Shown here piece after piece: positions 8,415-16,478 of a stretch of DNA of 36,499 nucleotides; position 1 is the first letter of the stretch; each line of letters opens with the position of its first letter. This stretch comes from Treponema sp. (GTDB lineage: Bacteria > Spirochaetota > Spirochaetia > Treponematales > Breznakiellaceae): positions 1 to 36,499 of the forward strand of contig JAITEL010000060.1 of assembly GCA_031282065.1 (NCBI GenBank). Direction: 5' to 3'. Under the pieces are notes generated by a model. The model searched no databases. It had not been told where the DNA came from and was given only the letters and a program-made list of their open reading frames with translations. The position numbers were made by a program, and so were the translations under genes.

Positions 8415-8450
8415 TGGACTAAGTATAGCAGACAAAAGGACTTATAACAA
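8415..8450 (-). promoter_or_regulatory. carD promoter with extended -10
   Basis: On the minus strand TTGTTA (8450-8445) is separated by 17 bases from TATACT (8427-8422), which is preceded by TGC (extended -10). Initiation seven or so bases after the -10 would fall at the A of the carD ATG (8414). Confidence 0.75.
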
Positions 8451-8511
8451 GCAGCAAAGCAGACTGCGAGGTTTGCTGCCTTTTACCCCAGCCCTGTGCT
8501 GCTCAATGACA

Positions 8512-8600
8512 CTAGCTAGATCGATCCCATCGATCTAGGCTGGATCGACTCTATCGATCTAGGCTAGATCGACCCTATCGATCTAGGCTGGATCGATGGG
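8512..8600. repeat. 24-bp minisatellite with internal dyad, about 3.5 copies
   Basis: Three full 24-base units begin at 8529, 8553 and 8577, preceded by a partial one from 8512. Units have the form ATCGATCTAGGCTGGATCGA plus four variable bases (consensus read by eye). ATCGAT, GATC and CTAG palindromes recur in each unit. It lies between carD and the dispersed GC-rich repeat and has no coding character. Confidence 0.88.
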
Positions 8601-8604
8601 AGGA

Positions 8605-8730
8605 TTATATGGGGGGCCGAAAGGCCCCCCAAACCCCCCGGAAGTGCGTCTTGACCACCGCATACTGGAGGCAAGGGGCGCTTCGATTCCTTACTGCCCC
8701 TGCCGGCCATGGGCTTTAAACCCCCTGGGG
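8605..8730 (-). repeat. Dispersed GC-rich repeat, copy 1 (~130 bp), overlapping the 3' end of the DUF58 gene
   Basis: Read on the minus strand this segment matches 30174-30306 on the plus strand nearly throughout. Shared blocks include CCAGGGGGTTTAAAGCC, GGAAnCGAAGnGCCCCTTGC, GACGCACTnCCGGGGGG and TTCGGCCCCCCATATA. Its first ~40 bases encode the C-terminus of the DUF58 protein (PRGFKAHGRQGQ), so the element supplied the gene's last codons and stop. Confidence 0.8.
8611..8630 (-). terminator. GC-rich hairpin, likely terminator of the moxR-DUF58 unit
   Basis: GGGGGGCC and GGCCCCCC form an eight-pair stem closed by GAAA (plus strand) or TTTC (minus strand). It lies 60 bases after the DUF58 stop. 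There is no U-tract, only ATATAAT after the stem, so termination is plausible but not certain. It is the distal part of the dispersed repeat. Confidence 0.5.
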
Positions 8731-9908
8731 CGGTAACTGCTTATGCAGTTTGCTGCCGCCGCTTCATAGGCGCTTCCCTCATACAAAAACACGATATCCA
8801 CCCCTTGCCGGGCTCCACGCTGCTGGAGAAAGCGATCCAGGGCGCTTTCAATCCCCAAAGAGCGGGGCAGGGCAAGGATGAGTATACCGGTGTCTTCTGG
8901 AATAGGCAGCGCTTCAGGGCCGGAGAGGGGCAGGGCAGCAGGATAGGCCAAGACCACGGCCAGTTCCCCGGGGCTGCCCTCGTGAATCTCCCCGCCGGTA
9001 TACCCGATAGACAGGTCCATGCCCCGGTCTGCATAGCCTATGGCCAGGGCCATGGCGTTTTCACAGAGCAAATCCACCCCCCGGCAGGCTGCCTGCGGGG
9101 TGTACAGGGCATCGTCGCTTTGGGTATCCACCAGAATGAGCAGCCGGGAATGAGGCGGCGGCTCAGGCTCTCCTTCCCTGACAAACAGGTCCCCTGCATG
9201 ACCGTAGAGTTTCCAGTTAAGCCGCCGGGGATCATCCCCCGGCATATAGGGGCGGTGATCAATGAGATTGTCGCTTCGTAGGAAGTGAGGGCGCTGCTGC
9301 TGGAGGGTCCCCCCTGGGTGGATATGCAAGGGGATGCAGGTTTCTGCGATACCCGGGCTTACCAGGAGCCGGGGGCTTGAATCCTGCGGTATGGGTATAG
9401 ACCGGTAAAAAAAGCCCGGTGCATCGGCGATGATGAACCCGTCATAGACGCTGTAATAGGCCCCCCGTTCCGGCACGGGGAACACGCTCAGTCCTTGCAG
9501 AAGGGCATCCGGATCAAAGCTATGATGAATAGTCCGTCCGTCCTTGGTAACCAGGCTCATTTCGTATCGCAGGAGTATGCCGGGGAAGCGGAAGAAGCGC
9601 TTGTTTCTGCCGTTCAGGGAGTAAGCCGGACCGAGCTCAAAGCTTAAGGTTCCTGTACCGCCTTGAGGGACCTGTTTATTGAGTATGCGCACCGATGCGG
9701 TACGGGCCTTTTTGCTCAGGAGCACCGAAAGAACCAAGACCCCCAGGAAACAAGCGCCCAGGGTAAGGAGAAACACCGTACCCACCAGCATAAGCACCAG
9801 CTCGCTCCGAATGGTCCCCGCGCTGAAGGCCAGGATGGTAATAAGCAAGGTGAATATCCCCATGGTTTTCGGCAGGGGGATCCTGCCGGCTATAGAGGGG
9901 TGCCTCAC
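8691..9908 (-). CDS. DUF58-domain membrane-anchored protein
   Basis: Two hydrophobic segments near residues 16-34 and 38-62 anchor the N-terminus. The DUF58 signature is at ~215-245: DHRPYMPGDDPRRLNWKLYG, followed by LFVREGEPE and LLILVDTQ, the start of a von Willebrand A-like fold. DUF58 proteins are the usual partners of MoxR ATPases; together they are thought to act on envelope proteins or metal-cofactor insertion, but the substrate is not known here. GTG 9908 lies six bases after the moxR stop; it has no clear ribosome site, and ATG 9863 is an alternative. The last residues (PRGFKAHGRQGQ) come from a dispersed repeat. Confidence 0.85.
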   Translation of the reverse strand: MRHPSIAGRIPLPKTMGIFTLLITILAFSAGTIRSELVLMLVGTVFLLTLGACFLGVLVLSVLLSKKARTASVRILNKQVPQGGTGTLSFELGPAYSLNGRNKRFFRFPGILLRYEMSLVTKDGRTIHHSFDPDALLQGLSVFPVPERGAYYSVYDGFIIADAPGFFYRSIPIPQDSSPRLLVSPGIAETCIPLHIHPGGTLQQQRPHFLRSDNLIDHRPYMPGDDPRRLNWKLYGHAGDLFVREGEPEPPPHSRLLILVDTQSDDALYTPQAACRGVDLLCENAMALAIGYADRGMDLSIGYTGGEIHEGSPGELAVVLAYPAALPLSGPEALPIPEDTGILILALPRSLGIESALDRFLQQRGARQGVDIVFLYEGSAYEAAAANCISSYRPRGFKAHGRQGQ

Positions 9909-9914
9909 CGGGGA

Positions 9915-10862
9915 TTAGCCCTGTTTGATACTGTTGATTCGTGCAAGAGCCAGTTCCCTAAGGAGAGGGGCTACTTCAGCCCGGGGGTCCCGCAGTTTCA
10001 GCCTATGGACTAATACCGGGCCGGTCATGGTAAGGAGGTCCTCATCGGTAACATAGTTTCTTCCCCGGACCAGGGCCAGGGCTTTAACCGCCGCAAGGAA
10101 ATGCAGGGCTGCCCGGGGGGAGGCTCCCAAGAGGAAGGCCTTATGGGTACGGGTATCTCGGACTATATCGGCGATGGCCTCTTTTAAGGATCCATGGCAA
10201 AACACCTGGGAGGCTTCCTCCCGGGCTGCTAAGAAGTCCTGTTGCCGGAGCACGGGTTCAAGCCGGTTTAAGGGCTGTTCCCCGGGATTTTCGGTTAATA
10301 TGGACAATTCCGTTTCCCGGTCAGGGTATCCCAGGGAAAGGCGCAGCATAAAGCGGTCAAGCTGGGCTGCGGGTAAGGGAAAGGTGCCCTCGCTCTCTAT
10401 GGGGTTTTCCGTAGCAATGACCGCAAAAGGTTCAGGGGGATAGTGGGCTTCTGAGCCAATAGTTACCTGCCGTTCAGCCATGACTTCAAGCAGGGCGGAT
10501 TGTACCTTAGGGGTGGTCCGGTTGATTTCATCGGCCAGTACGATATTGGCGAGTACAGGGCCGGGGACAAAGCGGAAGGAGCGGCTTTCAGGATCAAAGA
10601 TATCCACCCCGGTAATATCATAGGGAAGGAGGTCTGGGGTAAATTGGATACGCTTGAAGAGCAGGGGCCTTCCCTCCTCATCGGTAATGAGCCGTGCAAA
10701 GGTTTTGGCCACAGTGGTCTTCCCGAGCCCTGGATTATCCTCAATAAGCACATGCCCTTTGGCAAGGAGCCCCGCGGTAAACAATGCAAGGAAGTCCTCT
10801 TTCCCCCGGATTATCCGGGCGGCCCCTTGCATAAGGATGTGTGCAGCCTGTTCGCTTCTCAT
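9915..10862 (-). CDS. MoxR-family AAA+ ATPase (first of two)
   Basis: This 315-residue ATPase has Walker A GLGKTTVAKTF near residue 44, the MoxR signature DEINRTTPKVQSALLEVMAE near 107 (Walker B DE), sensor ATENPIESEGTFPLPAAQLDRF near 147 and the C-terminal GASPRAALHFL near 246. MoxR ATPases act as chaperone-like remodellers together with VWA or DUF58 proteins, as here. ATG 10862 has AAAGGA seven bases upstream and a TGC-TATACT extended -10 at 10888-10883. A longer in-frame opening to 10997 is rejected because it would translate a dispersed repeat. Confidence 0.93.
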   Translation of the reverse strand: MRSEQAAHILMQGAARIIRGKEDFLALFTAGLLAKGHVLIEDNPGLGKTTVAKTFARLITDEEGRPLLFKRIQFTPDLLPYDITGVDIFDPESRSFRFVPGPVLANIVLADEINRTTPKVQSALLEVMAERQVTIGSEAHYPPEPFAVIATENPIESEGTFPLPAAQLDRFMLRLSLGYPDRETELSILTENPGEQPLNRLEPVLRQQDFLAAREEASQVFCHGSLKEAIADIVRDTRTHKAFLLGASPRAALHFLAAVKALALVRGRNYVTDEDLLTMTGPVLVHRLKLRDPRAEVAPLLRELALARINSIKQG

Positions 10863-10882
10863 ATCGTGTTCCTTTATCCGTG

Positions 10883-10891
10883 AGTATAGCA
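10883..10891 (-). promoter_or_regulatory. Promoter of the moxR-DUF58 unit (extended -10)
   Basis: TGC-TATACT on the minus strand, with only a weak -35 match (TGGATT) 17 bases upstream. Predicted initiation near 10876 leaves a short leader holding the AAAGGA ribosome site. Confidence 0.6.
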
Positions 10892-10920
10892 TGATAGGAT
10901 CAAACAATCCATACTGCGAA

Positions 10921-10995
10921 GCATTCACGTATCGGTGAGAGACGATATCCCGCGCCGCGTAGCTGGAAAGCAGCCTTCCCTGTTTTCGGAACTCC
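10921..10995. repeat. Dispersed 75-bp repeat, copy A
   Basis: It aligns without gaps to 16597-16671 with 12 mismatches (63 of 75 identical, counted by eye). Shared blocks include GCATTCACG, GAGAGACGAT, TGGAAAGCAG and CTTCCCTGTTT, and both copies end in GGAACTCC. In this copy that end pairs with GGAGTTCC at 11031-11038, enclosing a second stem GGTAT/ATACC (11007-11019), so a cruciform or hairpin can form. Confidence 0.85.
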
Positions 10996-11041
10996 ATCGC
11001 ACTCAGGGTATGTAATACCCAGGCTATGGAGGAGTTCCTGC

Positions 11042-11070
11042 TTGTATGGGGAAACCCCTCATGGTATGCT
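11042..11070 (+). promoter_or_regulatory. serS promoter
   Basis: TTGTAT (11042-11047), a 17-base spacer and TATGCT (11065-11070) preceded by TGG (extended -10). Eight bases separate it from the serS ATG, so the mRNA would begin at or next to the start codon. Confidence 0.68.
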
Positions 11071-11078
11071 CAGTCATT

Positions 11079-12398
11079 ATGTTAGACTATCGTTTCATCC
11101 TAGAACATCTTCCCCAAGTAAAGCAGAATATCGCCCACCGGTATATGAAGGCGGATGCGGATAAGGTCTCCTCACTCTTTACCCAAAGGAACCAGTTGAC
11201 CCAGACCCTGCAAGCCCTGCAACAGCAGCGCAACGCCCATGCCGCTGCCATGAAACAGCGCCGGGATGTGCCTGAACAGGAGCGCCTCGTGGAAGCAGGA
11301 AAAAAGCTCAAAGCCGATATTGCCGCACTGGAAGAACGCCTTGCCCAGGTGGAGCAGGAACTGGCTGCCGAGGGCCGGCGTATCCCGAATATGGCCCATC
11401 CTGATGCTCCTATCGGTAAGGAGGATAAGGATAACCTCGAAGTAAAACGGGTGGGAGCGCCCAGAACCTTTGATTTTGAGCCTCGAGACCATGTGCAACT
11501 CGGTCAGGACTTGGACATCATCGACTTCGACAGCGGGACCAAGGTTTCGGGGACCAAATTCTATTACCTTAAAAACGAAGGGGTGTTTTTGGAGCTGGGG
11601 CTTATCCGCTATGCCCTGGATATACTGACGCGAAAGGGCTTTACCCCCTATATCACCCCGGATATTGCCAAAGAGGAGATCCTTGAAGGTATTGGGTTTA
11701 ACCCCCGCGGGGCAGAGTCCAATGTGTATACCTTGGAGGGAGAGGGAAGCTGCCTTGTGGGGACTGCGGAGATTACCCTGGGGGGCTATTATGCCAACAT
11801 GATCGTGCCCAAGGAGAGCCTCCCCCTGAGGATGGCCGGGCTTTCCCACTGCTTTCGCCGGGAAGCAGGCGCGGCAGGGCAGTTTTCCAAAGGCTTGTAC
11901 CGGGTGCATCAGTTTACCAAGCTGGAGATGTTCGTCTGCTGCCTGCCGGAAGAGTCGGAGCATCTGCATGAAGAGCTGCGCTTAGTGGAAGAGGAGATCT
12001 TTAGCGGTCTTGAGATCCCCTTCAGGGTGGTGGATACCTGTACCGGAGACCTGGGAGCCCCGGCCTACCGTAAGTGGGACCTGGAAGCCTGGATGCCCGG
12101 AAGGGCCAACCCTCCTTCCCCCAGCGGCGGTGAATGGGGAGAGGTAACCTCCACCTCCAACTGTACCGATTACCAGGCCCGCAGGCTCAACATCCGCTAC
12201 AAAGACGAGACCGGGAAAAACCGCTTTGTCCACATGCTCAACGGCACTGCCTTGGCGGTGTCTCGGGCTCTCATCGCGGTCCTGGAGAACTTCCAAGAGG
12301 CCGATGGTTCGGTTCACCTGCCCCAGGCCCTGGTGCCCTATTGCGGCTTTGCGGTGATTTCCCCACGATCCAATCGCTCAAAAGCACGGGCCAAATAA
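11079..12398 (+). CDS. serS: Seryl-tRNA synthetase
   Basis: SerS charges tRNA-Ser. From ATG 11079 the product is 439 residues with the normal start MLDYRFILEHLPQV and the long N-terminal coiled-coil arm (residues ~28-100) that grips the long variable arm of tRNA-Ser. Class II motifs are present: motif 2 in FRREAGAAGQFSKGLYRVHQ near 266 and motif 3 in LNGTALAVSRALIAVLENFQ near 388. The Ser-specific TSTSNCTDYQARRL lies near 352. An in-frame start 33 bases upstream would fall inside the promoter. No ribosome site is present, which suggests a leaderless start. The 3' end overlaps the convergent tatD by 21 bases. Confidence 0.96.
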   Translation: MLDYRFILEHLPQVKQNIAHRYMKADADKVSSLFTQRNQLTQTLQALQQQRNAHAAAMKQRRDVPEQERLVEAGKKLKADIAALEERLAQVEQELAAEGRRIPNMAHPDAPIGKEDKDNLEVKRVGAPRTFDFEPRDHVQLGQDLDIIDFDSGTKVSGTKFYYLKNEGVFLELGLIRYALDILTRKGFTPYITPDIAKEEILEGIGFNPRGAESNVYTLEGEGSCLVGTAEITLGGYYANMIVPKESLPLRMAGLSHCFRREAGAAGQFSKGLYRVHQFTKLEMFVCCLPEESEHLHEELRLVEEEIFSGLEIPFRVVDTCTGDLGAPAYRKWDLEAWMPGRANPPSPSGGEWGEVTSTSNCTDYQARRLNIRYKDETGKNRFVHMLNGTALAVSRALIAVLENFQEADGSVHLPQALVPYCGFAVISPRSNRSKARAK

Positions 12399-13172
12399 AG
12401 CACTCACGTTCTGGGCAATCGCCGCTTGTAAGGCTTCAAGGCTCATCTGCCGTAACGATGCAGCCAGCCTATAGGTTTCCGCCACCATGCCCGGTTCCGC
12501 GCTTTTCCCCCGAAACGGCTGGGGTGCAAGATAGGGGCTATCGGTTTCCAAGAGCAGCCTATCCAGGGGAACAAACTGCAGGGCCTCCCGCAGTCCTTGG
12601 GCATTTTTATAGGTGAGATTTCCTGCAAAGGAAAGGTAATAGCCTGCCTGTAAAAAGCGTTTGGCTTCGGGAATGCCATAGGAAAAACAATGAATCACCC
12701 CCTGAACCTGCGGGTATTGGGAGAGGATGTCCCCGGTTTCCTGGGCAGCTTGCCGGGAATGGATGATAATGGGAAGCCTATGCCGTTGCGCTAGGTCCAG
12801 GTGCCGTTCCAGCAGTTCCCGCTCCCCTAGGAGATCCGCACCGTTTGCTTCCTGGTTATGGTAACGATCAAGCCCGCATTCGCCTATAGCAATGAGACGG
12901 CCTTGGGCTGCCGCGCTGATATGCCGCTCTAGGCAGGGAAGCAAGCGCTTACGCCCGGCAATAGCTTCCGGGGAAGGCCATATACCGGCACTAAAGCGGA
13001 TGCCCTCAAAGCGGGCAAACGCCTTGAGCCTGGTTTGGAGATCCCCTGCCTCGGTTCCAATATCAATAATCCCGCGGAATCCTCCCCGGAAAAGCTGCTC
13101 AAGCTTTTCTTCCCGGCAGCGGGCCTCACAGGGAAGCAGGGAGAGGTGGGCATGGGTATCAATGAAGCGCAT
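12378..13172 (-). CDS. tatD: TatD-family metal-dependent hydrolase (DNase)
   Basis: The product is a TIM-barrel hydrolase of 264 residues. FIDTHAHLSLL at the start holds the first H-x-H metal pair. IGECGLDRYH near 95 carries the conserved glutamate and aspartate, PIIIHSRQA near 134 and GVIHCFSYG near 158 the later histidines, and LLLETDSPYLAP near 208 the last aspartate. TatD enzymes show 3'-5' DNase activity and are linked to DNA repair. ATG 13172 is preferred over ATG 13178 because AAGG then lies eight bases upstream. It starts 10 bases after the second moxR. Confidence 0.92.
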   Translation of the reverse strand: MRFIDTHAHLSLLPCEARCREEKLEQLFRGGFRGIIDIGTEAGDLQTRLKAFARFEGIRFSAGIWPSPEAIAGRKRLLPCLERHISAAAQGRLIAIGECGLDRYHNQEANGADLLGERELLERHLDLAQRHRLPIIIHSRQAAQETGDILSQYPQVQGVIHCFSYGIPEAKRFLQAGYYLSFAGNLTYKNAQGLREALQFVPLDRLLLETDSPYLAPQPFRGKSAEPGMVAETYRLAASLRQMSLEALQAAIAQNVSALFGPCF

Positions 13173-13182
13173 TTCCATAGCC

Positions 13183-14256
13183 TTAGGGGACGGGGACTAA
13201 GCTGAGCAGCCGGGAAATGACCGCATCCGGATCCAGGCCCTCTGCTTCAGCTTCATAGGACAGGACTATACGGTGCCGAAGAGCCGGCAATGCCACTGCT
13301 TTCACGTCTTCCGGGCTCACAAAGGAGCGCCCTTCAAACAGGGCCCGGATCCGGGAGCAGCGGTACAGGGCAAGAGAGGCCCGGGGAGATGCGCCAAAGG
13401 CGATATACCGGTACAGCTCCTCTTTAAGGGCTTTTTCCACTGCCTCTCCAGGGGGCCGTCCTCCTTTGGACTGAACTGTCCCAGCTTTTGCGGATCGGGG
13501 CCTTGAAGCGGCCACCACCGAGACTATGTAGGCGATAATCTGCGTATCAATAAAGACGGAATCCGCAGCAGCCCGTAAGGTCCTCAGCGTAGCGGCATCT
13601 AAGACCGGTTGTAAGGGGGGCAGTTGCTCGCCGGTTTTAAGGCTCAAGGTTTTCTGGGAAGCGGCCATCTGCAATATCTGGGTTTCCTCTTCCATGCTGG
13701 GATAGCGGATAAGGAGTTTAAGGAGGAAGCGGTCCAGTTCTGCCTCCGGCAGTATATAGGTGCCTTCATGTTCAATGGGGTTTTGGGTGGCCAATACAAA
13801 GAAGGGGTCTGCCAGAGGATAGCTCGTTTCCCCGATGGTAACCTGCCGTTCTTCCATAGCCTCAAGCAAGGCGGATTGGACCTTTGCCGGGGCCCGGTTG
13901 ATCTCGTCTGCCAGGATCACCTGGGCAAAAACCGGTCCTCGCCGCACTGAAAAGGTCCCGGATGCCTGCTCCCATACCAGGGTACCGGTGAGGTCTGCGG
14001 GAAGCAGGTCTGGGGTGAACTGGATACGCTTAAACGAAAGGCCGGTAATATCCGCAAGACTCTTAACCGCCAAGGTTTTCGCCAGCCCCGGGACCCCTTC
14101 AAGGAGTATATGTCCTCCGGCAATGAGGGCCATAAGCAGCCCCTGGATCATTTCTTGTTGACCGACGATGCGTTTGGCTAATTCGGTTTTACAGGCATCC
14201 AGGATGGCAGGAACAAGCTGAGGGGCGCTTTCTTCTGTATCTGCAAGAGCTGTCAT
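13183..14256 (-). CDS. MoxR-family AAA+ ATPase (second)
   Basis: This 357-residue ATPase has the same architecture as the first: Walker A GVPGLAKTLAVKS near residue 58, MoxR signature DEINRAPAKVQSALLEAMEE near 118, sensor ATQNPIEHEGTYILPEAELDRF near 158 and GASPRASLALY near 288. It is typical MoxR but lacks a DUF58 neighbour; its neighbours are a proline-rich TPR protein upstream and tatD downstream. ATG 14256 has AAGGG five bases upstream, overlapping the stop of the TPR gene, so the two are coupled. A short insertion rich in K/G (AKAGTVQSKGGRPPGE near 250) distinguishes it from the first copy. Confidence 0.93.
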   Translation of the reverse strand: MTALADTEESAPQLVPAILDACKTELAKRIVGQQEMIQGLLMALIAGGHILLEGVPGLAKTLAVKSLADITGLSFKRIQFTPDLLPADLTGTLVWEQASGTFSVRRGPVFAQVILADEINRAPAKVQSALLEAMEERQVTIGETSYPLADPFFVLATQNPIEHEGTYILPEAELDRFLLKLLIRYPSMEEETQILQMAASQKTLSLKTGEQLPPLQPVLDAATLRTLRAAADSVFIDTQIIAYIVSVVAASRPRSAKAGTVQSKGGRPPGEAVEKALKEELYRYIAFGASPRASLALYRCSRIRALFEGRSFVSPEDVKAVALPALRHRIVLSYEAEAEGLDPDAVISRLLSLVPVP

Positions 14257-14262
14257 AATCCC

Positions 14263-15777
14263 TTACTGAATCGTAAAATAATACCGCTCAAGGTAGGCAA
14301 TCCGTCGCCGGGCATCGTTCCCCCGTATACTTTGGGGGTATTCCCGGATAAGGCGCTGGTAATACTCCAAAGCAGCACGAATATCCCGGCTTGGACCGGG
14401 AGCTTCCAAGGACTGAGCGTAGAGCCACCATGCTTCATCAGTCCCCGCCGGGTACTGTTCCCGGAACTGATCAAGGGAAGCGATAACCTGGGGAAACTGT
14501 CCTGCGCTATAGGCTTCCCGTGCTTGCTGCAAGTAATCGACCTGAACTGGGGCAGGGGGAAGTTCCGGCGGAGGGATCGCCGCAAGGGGAAGTTCGGTAA
14601 GAGGCAGTTGGACAGAAGGGCCCGCTTTGCTGTCCTGGGCAGCTTCCCGGGGAAGGGGAGGCCAGCGGGGTTCTGCAATCACCCGGCCCGGCTCAGCAGC
14701 CGTAGAAGGCCCGCTTCTCTCAGGGGCTTTAGGAACCGGATTGACTATCACCTGGACCGCATCGTTGACAATGGCATCTGCAATAAAGTCCTGTTTATAG
14801 AAGCTCAGGGTATAGGTTCCTGGCAGCTCTGTTTGGAACAGGAAGGTCTGCCCTTCTTTTTCCACGTACCGGGACGTATAGGCTATCCCCGGCCGGGATT
14901 CCTGTTCCCCCAGATAGATCCAGCCGGTTCCCCTGAAGGGAATTTCCAGCACCTGGCCTACTGTGGCTTGAACGGTCCGTGAATATGCGGCCTTTGCTTG
15001 TCTTTCCCCTTGCTGAGCAGGCCTAGGCCCTTGAAGAGAAACTTCTTGACGGGTATTCCCCTGCTGGGGAAGCCCTTGACGGACTATCTGTGGGGCCGCT
15101 TCCGGTTCTGCGGGTCTGATAAACCGAGGGGCTTCCGGCATTGGGGCCGCTTCCGGTACTGCGGTAGCAGGAGGAGGGCTCAGGGGCCGCACGGTTATGA
15201 TAGAACCAGGAGGAGAAAGGACCGGAGGCGGTGCAGGTTCCGGCAAGGTAACTGCCGTCGGTTCAGCGGGCCCCGCAGAAGGCGGAGAGGGGGGCGCTGA
15301 AACCAAAGGAACTATTCCCGCAGCAGGAAGGATATCCGCGATAGAGGGTTCAAGAATCGGAGGCAAGGCCGGTTCCGAAGACCCCGCAGGCGGTACAGGC
15401 GGGGGCACCACGGTAAGCGGGGGAACCATACCGGCAATAGAAGGCTCAGGAGCAGGGGGTAAGGCGGCTTCCCCATTCCGAGGCGGCCTAGGGGGAGCGG
15501 AGAACTGCATCTCGGTATCCGGTATTTCTGTTAAGGCCGAAGCCTCGGGTCCTGGCAAAGGGGCCATGAAGCCCTGTTCAAGGGGAAGCTCTTTCGGAAG
15601 ATAGGTTTCAGGAAGCAGGGAATCTCCGGAACCGGGAGCCGTGGTTTCAGCAACCAAGACCTTTTGGAACCCGTATCCTGGACCGGTATGCCCTGCCTCT
15701 TCAGTCCCCCTAGCTCCCGACGTAAGGGAAAAAACCAACAACCCGTAAAAAACACCGTGCATCCTGGGTATCTTCAT
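14263..15777 (-). CDS. Proline-rich exported protein with C-terminal TPR-like repeats
   Basis: Residues 1-24 look like a signal peptide (basic start, VFYGLLVFSLTSGARG). Residues ~60-250 are low-complexity and rich in Pro, Ala and Glu, with a repeated block seen as ALPPAPEPSIAGMVPP and ALPPILEPSIADILPA. A beta-rich segment at ~265-345 (for example GTYTLSFYKQDF) precedes a second proline-rich linker. The C-terminal ~95 residues fit TPR-type helices: AREAYSAGQFPQVIASLDQF and ALEYYQRLIREYPQSIRGND. The proline-rich part probably spans the periplasm or peptidoglycan. The function is unknown, but coupling with a MoxR ATPase suggests an envelope job. The start overlaps the upstream gene in ATGA. Confidence 0.82.
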   Translation of the reverse strand: MKIPRMHGVFYGLLVFSLTSGARGTEEAGHTGPGYGFQKVLVAETTAPGSGDSLLPETYLPKELPLEQGFMAPLPGPEASALTEIPDTEMQFSAPPRPPRNGEAALPPAPEPSIAGMVPPLTVVPPPVPPAGSSEPALPPILEPSIADILPAAGIVPLVSAPPSPPSAGPAEPTAVTLPEPAPPPVLSPPGSIITVRPLSPPPATAVPEAAPMPEAPRFIRPAEPEAAPQIVRQGLPQQGNTRQEVSLQGPRPAQQGERQAKAAYSRTVQATVGQVLEIPFRGTGWIYLGEQESRPGIAYTSRYVEKEGQTFLFQTELPGTYTLSFYKQDFIADAIVNDAVQVIVNPVPKAPERSGPSTAAEPGRVIAEPRWPPLPREAAQDSKAGPSVQLPLTELPLAAIPPPELPPAPVQVDYLQQAREAYSAGQFPQVIASLDQFREQYPAGTDEAWWLYAQSLEAPGPSRDIRAALEYYQRLIREYPQSIRGNDARRRIAYLERYYFTIQ

Positions 15778-16199
15778 GGAACACCTTCTAAGAATTCATC
15801 AATAGCCGCTTTTATTCGCTCTCGCCACTGTTCAGGATCATCCTGCAAGGGATTTGTCCAGAATGGACGGACATCTTCAACTGTCCAGGGGTTCCGCTGT
15901 TCCCGTTCCAGGAGCACCTCCGGGAGAAAGTCCGGTTCATCAGGGAGAAAAAGCGCTTCCGGTGCAATTGATAAGGGCCTAAACTCATTGCGTAAGGTTC
16001 GGGAGAATTGCGACGGGTTCTGAGGGCTATGGTTCATGAGGAAGAGTACCCCTATGAGGCAAAGTACCAGGAACACCAAGCCTCCCGCGCAGCGCAGCAC
16101 CAGGTTCCGCCGGGTATGCCAGACCTGCTCAAGGTTTACCCTGAGGGTCTGTAGGGTGGAACGTATCTTTAAGTAGGGGAACATTGACCAGAACGCCAT
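15774..16199 (-). CDS. Hypothetical single-pass membrane protein
   Basis: No family was recognised. From ATG 16199 (MAFWSMFPYL) it has 141 residues: a short cytosolic part, one strong membrane helix near residues 40-60 (GGLVFLVLCLIGVLFLM), and an acidic extracytoplasmic part with many prolines. ATG 16199 is favoured because a TGT-TACAAT extended -10 ends seven bases before it; upstream in-frame starts would overlap the promoter. The purine stretch GAGGAG sits only one base before the ATG, too close for a normal ribosome site. It heads the run with the proline-rich TPR protein, moxR and tatD. Confidence 0.72.
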   Translation of the reverse strand: MAFWSMFPYLKIRSTLQTLRVNLEQVWHTRRNLVLRCAGGLVFLVLCLIGVLFLMNHSPQNPSQFSRTLRNEFRPLSIAPEALFLPDEPDFLPEVLLEREQRNPWTVEDVRPFWTNPLQDDPEQWRERIKAAIDEFLEGVP

Positions 16200-16206
16200 A
16201 CTCCTC

Positions 16207-16215
16207 ATTGTAACA
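16207..16215 (-). promoter_or_regulatory. Promoter of the membrane protein-TPR-moxR-tatD run
   Basis: TGT-TACAAT on the minus strand (TACAAT at 16212-16207) is an extended -10 seven bases upstream of ATG 16199. The -35 region is weak. Confidence 0.6.
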
Positions 16216-16340
16216 AAAAACAATACTTTATACAGTACCTGCCTTTCATTTTTCTCAAAGATAGGGGCTCATAGCAGGATAAACGCATAGCAATTCCCCG
16301 GAAGCTATCGAGGTATTATACTCCCCGAGAGGAGAGGACT

Positions 16341-16478
16341 ATGGTCAAACAGAGCACACCGATCAGCGAAATCAAGAAATTGACGGGAGAGACGGGTCTG
16401 GTCATTATCGACCGGGTGGGGATAGATGCCCTGGGGGAACTCCCCCAAGGCTTAGAGTGTCTCTATCCCAAGGGTTAG
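16341..16478 (+). CDS. Small ORF (45 residues), probably a truncated gene ending in a minisatellite
   Basis: ATG 16341 has a strong AGGAGAGG ribosome site five bases upstream and a TATTATACT promoter-like stretch before it. The sequence starts MVKQSTPISEIKKLTGETGL and continues VIIDRVGIDALGEL, which looks like folded protein, not random sequence. The last ten codons come from the first unit of the 23-bp repeat array, which brings a TAG. It was not recognised. The array has probably cut off a longer gene, and no continuation was found beyond it. Confidence 0.45.
   Translation: MVKQSTPISEIKKLTGETGLVIIDRVGIDALGELPQGLECLYPKG

Noticed and set aside
9915-10997. Longer N-terminus for the first MoxR (start at 10997)
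   Set aside because: The extra 45 residues are the translated 75-bp repeat and would overlap the promoter; ATG 10862 has a ribosome site.
11172-11969. Long minus-strand frame opposite serS
   Set aside because: serS motifs on the plus strand are unambiguous; the antisense frame has no recognisable domain.
8691-16199. An anti-phage system built on MoxR ATPases
   Set aside because: The partners are DUF58, TPR, membrane and tatD proteins, and no nuclease effector or defence gene is present; envelope roles are more likely.
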